DNA of 55,165 bases from Myxococcales bacterium. GTDB lineage: Bacteria; Myxococcota_A; Polyangia; Polyangiales; SLQV01. Position numbers and translations under genes: made by a program. The notes beneath the pieces were generated by a model. It was not told where the DNA came from. It searched no databases and saw only the letters and a program-made list of their open reading frames with translations. Positions 37,314 through 45,547 of this stretch are shown here, piece after piece. Every line of letters begins with the position of its first letter. The first letter of the stretch is position 1. The stretch lies in the NCBI GenBank assembly GCA_007131285.1, contig SLQV01000006.1:1-55165 (forward strand). The letters run 5' to 3'.

Positions 37314-38075
37314 ATGCTTCGCATGCGCTTCATCGAAATTACGACTTCAATTGCCAGAACCCGTGCGCGCAGATGGATAGCTCTCGGGCTGTTGTTCGCG
37401 CTTGGGGGCCCAGCGTGTGCTCAGTTGGAAGATGTCGTGGGCAGCGGCCTTGACGCGGTGAACCCGGCGAACCTGCTGACCCGCGAAATAGATGCCTTCA
37501 TTCAGGGTACAAACGTGCGCATTGATACGCGTAGTCAATCGTTTTTGCGTGACAGGGACGGTGCAGTGACCCCACTGGACGTGGCCCCTTTCGGATTCGA
37601 AGGACTTAGCTGCGACTTAGTTGGACTCGAAAGCGTACCCGGGGCTGTGGTGAGCCAGACGAGCACCGGGCCTCTTGCGTCGGTGGTGAGGTATCCCTTT
37701 GCGGGTGAATCGAGCGGTATCGTCTGCACGAGCAGCCTTGGCATGCCGGACCTTGAGGTGCTGTTGCGATCGTTTCAGGTGGAGCTGCGGGCGGCTTACT
37801 GTACGGCGCCCCGCGCTTCCGGCGATATCTTGCAAGCGCGTATCACCGACTTCCGCCTCACGAATGTTGACATCGTTACCGAACTTTGCGGCACCTCGCC
37901 ATTGCTTTGCGATGATCTGAACGTAGCTGAGAGCCTGAACCGCTCGCTTGCGCCCTACCTGCGGCGCGAGCTTGAGCTCGGCATTAATCAAGCGTTGGCC
38001 GAGCAGGGTAGTATTCGGGAGCAGCTCGGCGGTCTTGGTGCGGCGGCGCTCGGGCGGATAGCGCCCGCCTGCTAA
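37314..38075 (+). CDS. Hypothetical secreted protein
   Basis: Start MLRMRFIE with ggag upstream; hydrophobic segment ALGLLFALGGPACA; remainder unrecognised. Confidence 0.6.
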   Translation: MLRMRFIEITTSIARTRARRWIALGLLFALGGPACAQLEDVVGSGLDAVNPANLLTREIDAFIQGTNVRIDTRSQSFLRDRDGAVTPLDVAPFGFEGLSCDLVGLESVPGAVVSQTSTGPLASVVRYPFAGESSGIVCTSSLGMPDLEVLLRSFQVELRAAYCTAPRASGDILQARITDFRLTNVDIVTELCGTSPLLCDDLNVAESLNRSLAPYLRRELELGINQALAEQGSIREQLGGLGAAALGRIAPAC

Positions 38076-38095
38076 GCTAGCTAAAACCCCTTACT

Positions 38096-39061
38096 ATGGG
38101 TTTCAGGGAGAGGGCATGGGGCGCGGACCCTAGGGCGCCGCGCCTGCCGGAGGCACTCCAGGCGCATTGTCTCGACGTGTTGAGTCGAGGCTCTCGCTCC
38201 TTCGCGACCGCCGGACGCTTGCTCGGGCCAGCATTGCGCGAACGTCTTGCCGCCGTTTACGCATTTTGTCGGGAGGCCGATGATGCCGTCGACGAAGCGC
38301 CTAGTGCCGACGCGGCTCAAGCCGCCCTCGCCCACTTGACCACTCGGCTTGACCGCGTGTTTGCCGGACAACCCATGGGCAATACCGAAGCCGCTCTCGC
38401 GTGGGTCTGTGCGCAAACCGGCCTGCCGCGCGGACCTTTCGACTTTTTACTTGAAGGTTTCGCCTGGGACCTTGAGGGTCGACGCTACATGCGTATCGAG
38501 GATCTGAAAGCCTACTGCGTGCGAGTAGCATCGACGGTCGGTGTTCTCTGCGCTTGGGTGCTTGGGGCGCAGCGTCGCTTTGAGCTCGAGCGTGCGTGCG
38601 ACCTCGGAATAGCCATGCAACTCACGAATATCGCGCGAGATATCGGCGATGATGCACGCCAGGGGCGTCTCTACTTGCCCCTTGATTGGTGCACTGAGGA
38701 AGGTCTGGATGTCGCTGCATGGCTGGCGCTGCCCACGTTTGGTGGCGACGTACAGCGGCTGGTTCGGCGGCTCGTTACCGAGGCCGAGCACTATTACACC
38801 CGCGCGGACCAGGGCCTTGTGTACCTCCCGGGTTTCGGCGGGTGGTCGATCAGTGCGGCGCGTCTCATCTACGCCGGCATCCATGGTTCTCTGGAAAAAC
38901 AGCACTATGACTCGGTTAGTTGTCGCGCGTTCACCTCGCGTCGTTTCAAGCTGATGGCGGCTTTGAAGGCGTTGGCGCTGACGCCGCAAAAATGGGCTCA
39001 CTGCCCGCCAGAGCCCAGTGCCGCGCCCTTGCTGAATGCGATAGTGTCGGCTGACCGGTAG
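38096..39061 (+). CDS. crtB: Phytoene/squalene synthase family protein
   Basis: SRSFATAGRLL; AVYAFCREADDAVDE; QLTNIARDIGDDARQGRLYLP. Confidence 0.85.
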   Translation: MGFRERAWGADPRAPRLPEALQAHCLDVLSRGSRSFATAGRLLGPALRERLAAVYAFCREADDAVDEAPSADAAQAALAHLTTRLDRVFAGQPMGNTEAALAWVCAQTGLPRGPFDFLLEGFAWDLEGRRYMRIEDLKAYCVRVASTVGVLCAWVLGAQRRFELERACDLGIAMQLTNIARDIGDDARQGRLYLPLDWCTEEGLDVAAWLALPTFGGDVQRLVRRLVTEAEHYYTRADQGLVYLPGFGGWSISAARLIYAGIHGSLEKQHYDSVSCRAFTSRRFKLMAALKALALTPQKWAHCPPEPSAAPLLNAIVSADR

Positions 39062-39109
39062 TCTCGGCACGTCAATGACGCTTCTCGATACGAGTTTCAG
39101 AGCCCAGTC

Positions 39110-40714
39110 ATGAACGATATATCCAACGTGCCTTCACATGTCAGCACCGCATATTCGGGTGGATCGCCGGATGTGAGCGCTACCCGGCCTAGCCACGCGC
39201 AAAACAGCCTCGATGTCGCGGTGCTGGGCGGTGGCCTTGCCGGGTTAGCCGCGGCGGTTGAGCTTGCCGAGCGCGGCCTGAGCGTGGCCGTATTCGAAGC
39301 CAACGACTACCTGGGTGGGCGGCTTGGCTCCTGGGTCGAGACGTTAAACGACGGCTCCCGGGTAACGATGGAACGAGGGTTTCATGCTTTCTTTCGCAAC
39401 TATCTCAACCTGCGCGAGTTGCTTGAGCGCGTTGATCCAGGCCTCTCCGTGCTTTCTCCCGTGCCGGATTATCCCGTGGCGGACCGAACGGGCGCGACTC
39501 TCTCTTTTGAGGGTCTACCCAAAACGGTGCCGCTCAATCTATTGGCTGTGATCTTACGCTCTCGCGCGCTACCTTTGCGAGACGCACTCAAGGTGCCGCC
39601 GAGCCATTCGCGGGCGATGGTCGACTTCTCAATGTCCGACACCTACCGGGATTGGGACGGCTTGTCTGCTGCGGATTTCATCAGCGCGCTGCGCATCTCT
39701 GGCGTGCCCTCGCGGCTGCTATTCGATGTGTTTGCGCATTCATTCTTCAATGACATCGAAGTGATGTCTGCGGCGGAGATGCTGCAACAGTTCCACTTCT
39801 ACTTTCTAGCCAATTCTCGCGGCTTGGTCTTTGATGTGTGCAATCAGCCATTCTCCACCGGCATTATCGAAAAGTTGGCGGATTACCTGCGAGCGCGCGG
39901 CGTGAAGTTGCACTGCGGTACCGCGGTGCAAGCGGTTGAAGTGCCGAGCGTGGTTAGCAAGCCTGGTTGTGGTGGGCCCGGCTTTCGTTTGAAACTTGGC
40001 AACGGTGGTGAAGTTCATGCGCAGCAGATGGTGTGCGCCATGCACGTGGAAGGAACAAAAGCGTTGTTTCAGGCGTCACCTTCGCTGGGTAGCGCTGCGA
40101 CGCGTCGCGGCATTGAGGCGCTCGAGGTGGCCCAGCCCTTTGTGGTTCAGCGGCTTTGGTTCAAAGGCGACGTGTATCCCGAACGTCCGGTGTTTCTTGG
40201 GACGACAGGCTTTGACCTGCTCGACAACATCTCTCTGATGCACCGCATCGAATCCGAGAGTCGCGTTTGGGCCGAGGTGCGGGGGGGCTCGGTCATTGAG
40301 CTTCACGCCTACGCGGTTGCGCGGGAACGCGTGGGCGATGAAAAGCGTCTAGGGGCGCTGCTGCGAGCGGAGCTCGCCCGCGTCTATCCTGAAACCGCGG
40401 GGCTCGAGCTTATCGATAGTCGACTCATTACTCGGACGGACTGTCCCGCCTTTAAGCAGCACGCTTGGGTCAAGCGCCCGGCCGTTGATGGTAGTCTCGT
40501 GGAGGGGTCAGGTGAGGTGATGTCAGGTCTCGCGTTTGCAGGAGATTATGTGCGCTTAGAGGCGCCGAGTGCGCTCATGGAGCGGGCGGTCATGTCGGGT
40601 AAGCTGGCTGCCGGGGTACTGCTCGAAGCACGGGGCATCGCGGTCAAGCCGCTGCGGACACTACCGGCCGAAGGTTGGCTGCGACGCGGCCGCAGAGCGC
40701 TCGGCTTGGTCTAG
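39110..40714 (+). CDS. FAD-dependent carotenoid desaturase-like oxidoreductase (CrtU/isorenieratene synthase-like)
   Basis: VAVLGGGLAGLAAAVELAERGLSVAVFEANDYLGGRLGSW; ERGFHAFFRNYLNLRELLERVDP; C-terminal LAFAGDYV FAD motif. Confidence 0.72.
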   Translation: MNDISNVPSHVSTAYSGGSPDVSATRPSHAQNSLDVAVLGGGLAGLAAAVELAERGLSVAVFEANDYLGGRLGSWVETLNDGSRVTMERGFHAFFRNYLNLRELLERVDPGLSVLSPVPDYPVADRTGATLSFEGLPKTVPLNLLAVILRSRALPLRDALKVPPSHSRAMVDFSMSDTYRDWDGLSAADFISALRISGVPSRLLFDVFAHSFFNDIEVMSAAEMLQQFHFYFLANSRGLVFDVCNQPFSTGIIEKLADYLRARGVKLHCGTAVQAVEVPSVVSKPGCGGPGFRLKLGNGGEVHAQQMVCAMHVEGTKALFQASPSLGSAATRRGIEALEVAQPFVVQRLWFKGDVYPERPVFLGTTGFDLLDNISLMHRIESESRVWAEVRGGSVIELHAYAVARERVGDEKRLGALLRAELARVYPETAGLELIDSRLITRTDCPAFKQHAWVKRPAVDGSLVEGSGEVMSGLAFAGDYVRLEAPSALMERAVMSGKLAAGVLLEARGIAVKPLRTLPAEGWLRRGRRALGLV

Positions 40715-40730
40715 GTGGAGTGGATGGGCT

Positions 40731-42194
40731 TTAGGCGGGGCTATTGGCGATAGTTGCATGCGCGAGCAGGTCGAGACGCTTGAGACGGCGCCAAAGTGTG
40801 GCGCGGCTGATGCCGAGGGATTGGGCGGTGCGACCCTTGTGGCCAGCGTGGCGTTCAAGAGCGGTTAGGAGTTCGCGGGCGGCCCGACGTGTCTGACCGT
40901 CCGCCGAGGCCGTGCCGGCAAGCGGAAGGGCTGCCTTTGGGGCTAGATTATCGCCGGATGCGGCGATCGAACCGAGTTCCGGCGGGAGTTCACCGGGCGT
41001 CAGCCAGGGCCCATCACCGAGCACGTGCGCGTACTCGATGGCGTTTAGCAGTTCGCGGACGTTGCCCGGCCAGGGGAAAGCTTCGAGCTGTGCGCGCGTT
41101 GCGGGCAAGAGACCCAGCACCTGGCGGGTTTCGCGCGCGTTGAGTTGTTCGATGAATAGTCGGGCGAGGGGTGCGATATCTTCAGGCCTTTCGCGCAGCG
41201 GTGGCAGAAAGAGCGGGACGACGCGCAGACGGTACATTAGGTCTGCGCGGAAGGCGCCGACAGCAACCTGGTCGCGCAGCGAACGATGCGTAGCGGCCAC
41301 AATGCGCACATCGACCGGTACCGGCGAAACCGCACCCACTGGGAGCACTTCCCGGGCTTCCAGCACGCGTAGCAGCTTGGCTTGCACGGGTAGGGGAAGC
41401 TCGCCGATTTCATCAAGAAAAAGTGTGCCGCCGTCTGCTGCGCGAAAGTAGCCAAGGTGCTCGATATGGGCGCCGGTAAACGCTCCGCGCACGTGGCCAA
41501 AGAGGATGCTCTCGATAACGTCGCCGGTGAGCGCTGCGCAGTTCACTGCTAGAAATGGTCTGGAGGCGCGGGGGGAGGCGTCGTGCAGCAGACGCGCAAT
41601 ATGCTCTTTGCCTGAGCCGCTCTCGCCGCGAATCAGCACCGTGCTGCGGCGCGGCGCCACACGCAGGGCATCGCGCAGAAGGCGTTTCATTACCGGGCTC
41701 GCGGTGCGTACGCCGTGGAGTTCTATGAGTCCAGGGTCGTGTGCGTCTGCAAGCACGGCTTCGTTCAGCGCGTCACGACCACGCGTGCGTTCCCTCTCTT
41801 CGGTCGCTGTGACGCTTAGGTCGCCTCTTTCCTGCAACATGCGTGCTGCGGGGGCTAAGAGAACTGCGATATGCTTGTGATTTAGGGATGTTCGGGGGGC
41901 CGGCACATGAAAGGCGCGTACGTCGAGGTCCTCTTGTGGATAGCGGGAAATGCGCGCCTGGATGCTCTCACCCGCCGCTAGCGCGTCGGCTAGTGGCCTC
42001 TGGTGGCCCTGGCCGCAGAGCACTTTCGCCAGCGGTGTTCCGCGTTCGAGGTCCACTTTGACAAGTGCCTGGGCGCTCTCAGTTGCGAACACGATGCGCC
42101 CCTGAGCATCGAGCACGATCAACGGGCCGAGCACGCCATCCAAAACACCCTCAAGTTCAGCGTTCTCCATCATCTTCCTCGTGTTCCTAGGCAT
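40731..42194 (-). CDS. Sigma54-dependent transcriptional activator (PAS-like, AAA+, Fis HTH); alternative start 42173
   Basis: GESGSGKEHIARLLH; GAFTGA; GGTLFLDEIGELPLPVQ; C-terminal AQSLGISRATLWRRLKR. Confidence 0.88.
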   Translation of the reverse strand: MPRNTRKMMENAELEGVLDGVLGPLIVLDAQGRIVFATESAQALVKVDLERGTPLAKVLCGQGHQRPLADALAAGESIQARISRYPQEDLDVRAFHVPAPRTSLNHKHIAVLLAPAARMLQERGDLSVTATEERERTRGRDALNEAVLADAHDPGLIELHGVRTASPVMKRLLRDALRVAPRRSTVLIRGESGSGKEHIARLLHDASPRASRPFLAVNCAALTGDVIESILFGHVRGAFTGAHIEHLGYFRAADGGTLFLDEIGELPLPVQAKLLRVLEAREVLPVGAVSPVPVDVRIVAATHRSLRDQVAVGAFRADLMYRLRVVPLFLPPLRERPEDIAPLARLFIEQLNARETRQVLGLLPATRAQLEAFPWPGNVRELLNAIEYAHVLGDGPWLTPGELPPELGSIAASGDNLAPKAALPLAGTASADGQTRRAARELLTALERHAGHKGRTAQSLGISRATLWRRLKRLDLLAHATIANSPA

Positions 42195-42425
42195 GGCCAG
42201 GTGCCCCCAAGGCGGCGAGAGGGGGCTTCTCAAGTTACGGCACCGCCTAGACCCGCCCGAATGCGGTTTGCATCGCTACGACAGCGCGTGCGGAGGTTGC
42301 ACGCGAAGCCCCTCCTAACCTGTGTTGCAATATATGTTGCAAGGCGTGCAACATGGGCAAGTCATATTGATTCAAAGCGTTGCATTGAGTGGGAGAAAAC
42401 GCAACTATGTTAGGCATTTATGCGA

Positions 42426-42441
42426 TGGCATGTCTGGTGCA
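42426..42441 (+). promoter_or_regulatory. Candidate sigma54 -24/-12 promoter TGGCATGTCTGGTGCA
   Basis: GG-N10-GC spacing, close to TGGCACG-N4-TTGCA, upstream of 42522 and divergent from a sigma54 activator gene. Confidence 0.6.
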
Positions 42442-42521
42442 TTGAGTGGGAGAGATATGAGCTGGAGTCAACGCTACGCGCGGCGCTGCCCCAGCCTACA
42501 ACGCTAGAAAAGGAATAAATC

Positions 42522-43217
42522 ATGCTGCTTCGCCAACTCTTCGACGCCGACACTTGGACGTACACTTACCTGCTCGCAGATCAGACTGAGGGCGAGGCGG
42601 TGCTTATCGATCCAGTGCGCGAACAGGTTGACCGCGATCTCAAGCTCATCGACCAGCTCGGCTTGAAGCTGCGTTGGGTGCTCGACACGCATACGCATGC
42701 CGACCACGTCACCGCTGCCAGTGAGCTGCGTCAACGCTGCGGCGCCAAACTAGCCAACGGCGCCAAGGGACCAGCCTGCAGCGACCGCCACTTGGGGCAC
42801 GGCGAAGTGCTTGAGGTAGCGGGACTCACGGTCAAGGCACTTGCGACACCCGGTCACACACCGGATTCGACCTCATTCCTTGTTGGCAATCACGTGTTTA
42901 CCGGTGATGCACTGTTGATTCGCGGCTGTGGGCGGACCGACTTTCAGGGTGGTGATCCCGTTGCGCTCTTTCACTCTCTTCACAAAGTTCTGCTCGCCTT
43001 GCCAGAGGAGACCCAGGTGTGGCCAGGGCATGATTATCAAGGCTTTACCGTCAGCACGATTGCTGAGGAGCGAGCCTTTAATCCGCGTCTCGCACCCACC
43101 GATTCGGCAGAGTTTGCGGAGTTAATGAATAATCTGAACCTGCCGGAGCCGCGGCATATCAACATCGCAGTCCCTGCCAATATGGAGTGCGGTTGTGAGC
43201 CTCATGCCACGTTCTGA
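42522..43217 (+). CDS. MBL-fold persulfide dioxygenase-like (ETHE1/Blh-type) hydrolase
   Basis: LRQLFDADTWTYTYLLAD; HTHADHVTA; ATPGHTPDSTSFLVGNHVFTGDALLIRGCGRTDFQ; WPGHDYQG. Confidence 0.87.
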   Translation: MLLRQLFDADTWTYTYLLADQTEGEAVLIDPVREQVDRDLKLIDQLGLKLRWVLDTHTHADHVTAASELRQRCGAKLANGAKGPACSDRHLGHGEVLEVAGLTVKALATPGHTPDSTSFLVGNHVFTGDALLIRGCGRTDFQGGDPVALFHSLHKVLLALPEETQVWPGHDYQGFTVSTIAEERAFNPRLAPTDSAEFAELMNNLNLPEPRHINIAVPANMECGCEPHATF

Positions 43218-43293
43218 GTCGTCCGCCTGGGGGTGAATCTCGACGAGACGCCTCGTGAACGTCTGCCGCCGATCTGTGCCACCGAAAGCTACT

Positions 43294-44097
43294 ATGTTAG
43301 ATGCAGTTGAGGTTTTATCGCCGGGTGCGTGGGTTGTCATGATCCTGGGTGCGATGCTGCTCGGTGCGCTCCTGGGCGCGTTGGGTGGCGGCGGCAGCGC
43401 GCTGGCCCTTCCGCTCTTTCTTTTCGTTGCGCACACGGACCCTCGGGTGGCCATCGCCGGATCACTGGCACTGGTCGGGGTTACGAGTGTGCTCGCGGCA
43501 ACCGGCTACTTCAAGCGCAAGCAGGTGTGTCTGGTTCCGGCGCTGCTTTTTGGCATTCCTGCCACGCTGAGCGCCTTTGGTGGCGGGCGGCTCGCAGGGT
43601 TTGTGCCGAGCGAATGGCTCATCGGCGGTTTCGCCACCTTGCTTCTCGGTGCTGCGGTGATGATGTGGCGCAGGCGTAGGGGGGGTGCGATCGGCCAAGC
43701 GTGTCCCTCCTGGCCGACGCTGCAACAGGGAAGCCTTCAAGTGGTCGTGGGATTGGCCTTGGGCCTGGTCACGGGACTCGTGGGTGCGGGAGGGGGCTTC
43801 CTTTTGGTACCCGCGCTTGTCGCTATCGGTGGTCTCACCATGCCACAAGCGGTGGGCACCTCGCTTGTGCTGATTAGCTTAAATGCAACGGCCGGTTTGA
43901 TGGGTTACTTGGGAACGCTGACGTTGCCTTGGTTGCTTATCGCCGCGGTCACGCTGGTAGCCGCGGTGACAGGAAAGCTCACTGCGCCTTTCGCGGTGCG
44001 TTTGCCTGAGCAGCTACTGCGTCGCGCCTTTAGTGTGCTTGCGATTGGGCTCGCGTTGGTCCTGCTTTGGCGTGTGGCTTGGGACGCGGTGGCTTAA
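43294..44097 (+). CDS. TauE/SafE family sulfite/sulfonate exporter
   Basis: GALLGALGGGGSALALPLFLF...; GLVTGLVGAGGGFLLVPALVAIGGLTMPQAVGTSL. Confidence 0.85.
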   Translation: MLDAVEVLSPGAWVVMILGAMLLGALLGALGGGGSALALPLFLFVAHTDPRVAIAGSLALVGVTSVLAATGYFKRKQVCLVPALLFGIPATLSAFGGGRLAGFVPSEWLIGGFATLLLGAAVMMWRRRRGGAIGQACPSWPTLQQGSLQVVVGLALGLVTGLVGAGGGFLLVPALVAIGGLTMPQAVGTSLVLISLNATAGLMGYLGTLTLPWLLIAAVTLVAAVTGKLTAPFAVRLPEQLLRRAFSVLAIGLALVLLWRVAWDAVA

Positions 44098-44147
44098 GCA
44101 TGCGCACATGAATGCCTTAGATAGATTTAAAAAAAGGATAACGCTCA

Positions 44148-44576
44148 ATGATCATTGAACCCACCGCTTGGCTGCAGGCTTTATTTGGCGGCATCTTGAT
44201 CGGCATTGCGGCGACGCTGTATCTCGCGGTGACGGGCCGTGTCGCCGGTATCAGCGGTCTTTTACGCGCCGTTGTCTTCGAGCGCGGGCCACGCCTGGGT
44301 CCGCCGCTCTTTTTTGTGTCGGGTCTGCTGGTAGCTGGCATGCTCGGCGGGTTGCTCATGCCGGAGTTTTTCGGCGTGGCCCCCGCGGCGCCGCTGAGTC
44401 CGCGCATGCTCGGCGGACTCTTTTTGGTCGGTCTTGGTGCAACGCTCGCCAACGGATGCACCAGCGGTCACGGCATCTGTGGTCTATCGCGTCTTTCGAA
44501 ACGCTCATTCGTCGCCATCGCCGTGTTTATGCTCACGGGTGCACTCGTTGTCGCGGTGCTCGCTGCGTTAGTCTAA
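44148..44576 (+). CDS. YeeE/YedE family sulfur transporter subunit (PmpA-like)
   Basis: GGILIGIAATLYLAVTGRVAGISGLL; LANGCTSGHGICGLSRLSKRSFVA. Confidence 0.85.
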   Translation: MIIEPTAWLQALFGGILIGIAATLYLAVTGRVAGISGLLRAVVFERGPRLGPPLFFVSGLLVAGMLGGLLMPEFFGVAPAAPLSPRMLGGLFLVGLGATLANGCTSGHGICGLSRLSKRSFVAIAVFMLTGALVVAVLAALV

Positions 44577-44613
44577 GTCATTGCCCTTTAGTTTCCTACC
44601 CGGAGAACCTCAA

Positions 44614-45048
44614 ATGAATATGCGCATTCAACCTGTCGGATCTTTCGCAGCAGGACTGCTTTTTGGGATGGGCCTTATGTTCGGGGGCATGCTTGACCCC
44701 GAGCGGATTATTGGCTTTTTGTCCTTCGCGGGAACTTGGGACCCGACGCTTGCATTTGTGATGGGCGGCGCCATTCCCGTGCACGCGCTCGGGCGCTTCC
44801 TACTACGCGGTCGCGCCGTGCTGTGCAGCGATGCCCAGCCCCAGACGGCACCCCGCAAGGTGGATGCCCGGCTGGTGCTGGGCTCGATGCTCTTTGGGGC
44901 CGGATGGGGGCTGAGTGGGTACTGCCCGGGTCCCATGATCGTGGCACTTAGCGCCGGTCCGTGGCTAGCGCTCGCGCCCTTTATCGCTCTGCTTGCGGGT
45001 CTCGCGCTCCCGCTCCTCTTCGGGCGAGCGCCTCGCCCGTCCGCCTGA
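44614..45048 (+). CDS. YeeE/YedE family sulfur transporter subunit (PmpB-like)
   Basis: GLLFGMGLMFGGMLDPERIIGFLSFAGTWDPTLAFVMGGA; GAGWGLSGYCPGPMIVALSAG. Confidence 0.85.
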   Translation: MNMRIQPVGSFAAGLLFGMGLMFGGMLDPERIIGFLSFAGTWDPTLAFVMGGAIPVHALGRFLLRGRAVLCSDAQPQTAPRKVDARLVLGSMLFGAGWGLSGYCPGPMIVALSAGPWLALAPFIALLAGLALPLLFGRAPRPSA

Positions 45049-45052
45049 AAGC

Positions 45053-45078
45053 AAGCTAGCATTCGCGAAGGCTAGCTT
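45053..45078. terminator. Inverted repeat between convergent genes, AAGCTAGC-N10-GCTAGCTT (possible bidirectional hairpin)
   Basis: Perfect 8-bp stem; no T-tract, overlaps the stop of the minus-strand ORF. Confidence 0.35.
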
Positions 45079-45421
45079 AACGAAGGGTGCACAGGATGCT
45101 GGGAACAAAGGTGCGCGCGGGGGACCCGTTGAAGGTCAGAAGTTCAATCCGGCCACCGGCGGGAAGCGTGCCGCTGACAGGAGTTGGGTTGACGTTTGTG
45201 CTGACGGTGCAGGAGGCCGGCTTGTCGCACTTGCTTTCTAGACGCACAACGTGGTCATAGCCGTAGGCTCGGTAGCGCACAATAGGCAGCCAATGGATGC
45301 AGGCCGGCACGGCCGCGCTCGGTTCCGCTTTGGCGGGTGTACCGCTGTCCACGCCGAGCCAGATGTCCACGCCGAGCCAGAGCAGACCGATCACACCTAG
45401 CATCGCCACGCAGAGCCTCAC
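45077..45421 (-). CDS. Hypothetical small secreted protein
   Basis: N-terminal hydrophobic segment, duplicated WLGVD motif; small OB-like C-terminus unrecognised. Confidence 0.5.
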   Translation of the reverse strand: MRLCVAMLGVIGLLWLGVDIWLGVDSGTPAKAEPSAAVPACIHWLPIVRYRAYGYDHVVRLESKCDKPASCTVSTNVNPTPVSGTLPAGGRIELLTFNGSPARTFVPSILCTLR

Positions 45422-45547
45422 TCATTAAGTATGCCCGCTGGTGGGCGTTGAGTCACGCCCCCCGGGGGGAAGTGTTGCTCGGGCACGTTGCCTGGGTCCG
45501 CGTGGCGTGCGTCACGACGACGGGGCAGGGTTCCCTGCGACCCACGA

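Noticed and set aside
38084-38103. AAACCC...GGGTTT stem enclosing the putative phytoene synthase ATG (38096)
   Set aside because: Only 6 bp and the true start codon is uncertain; too weak to call a translational switch.
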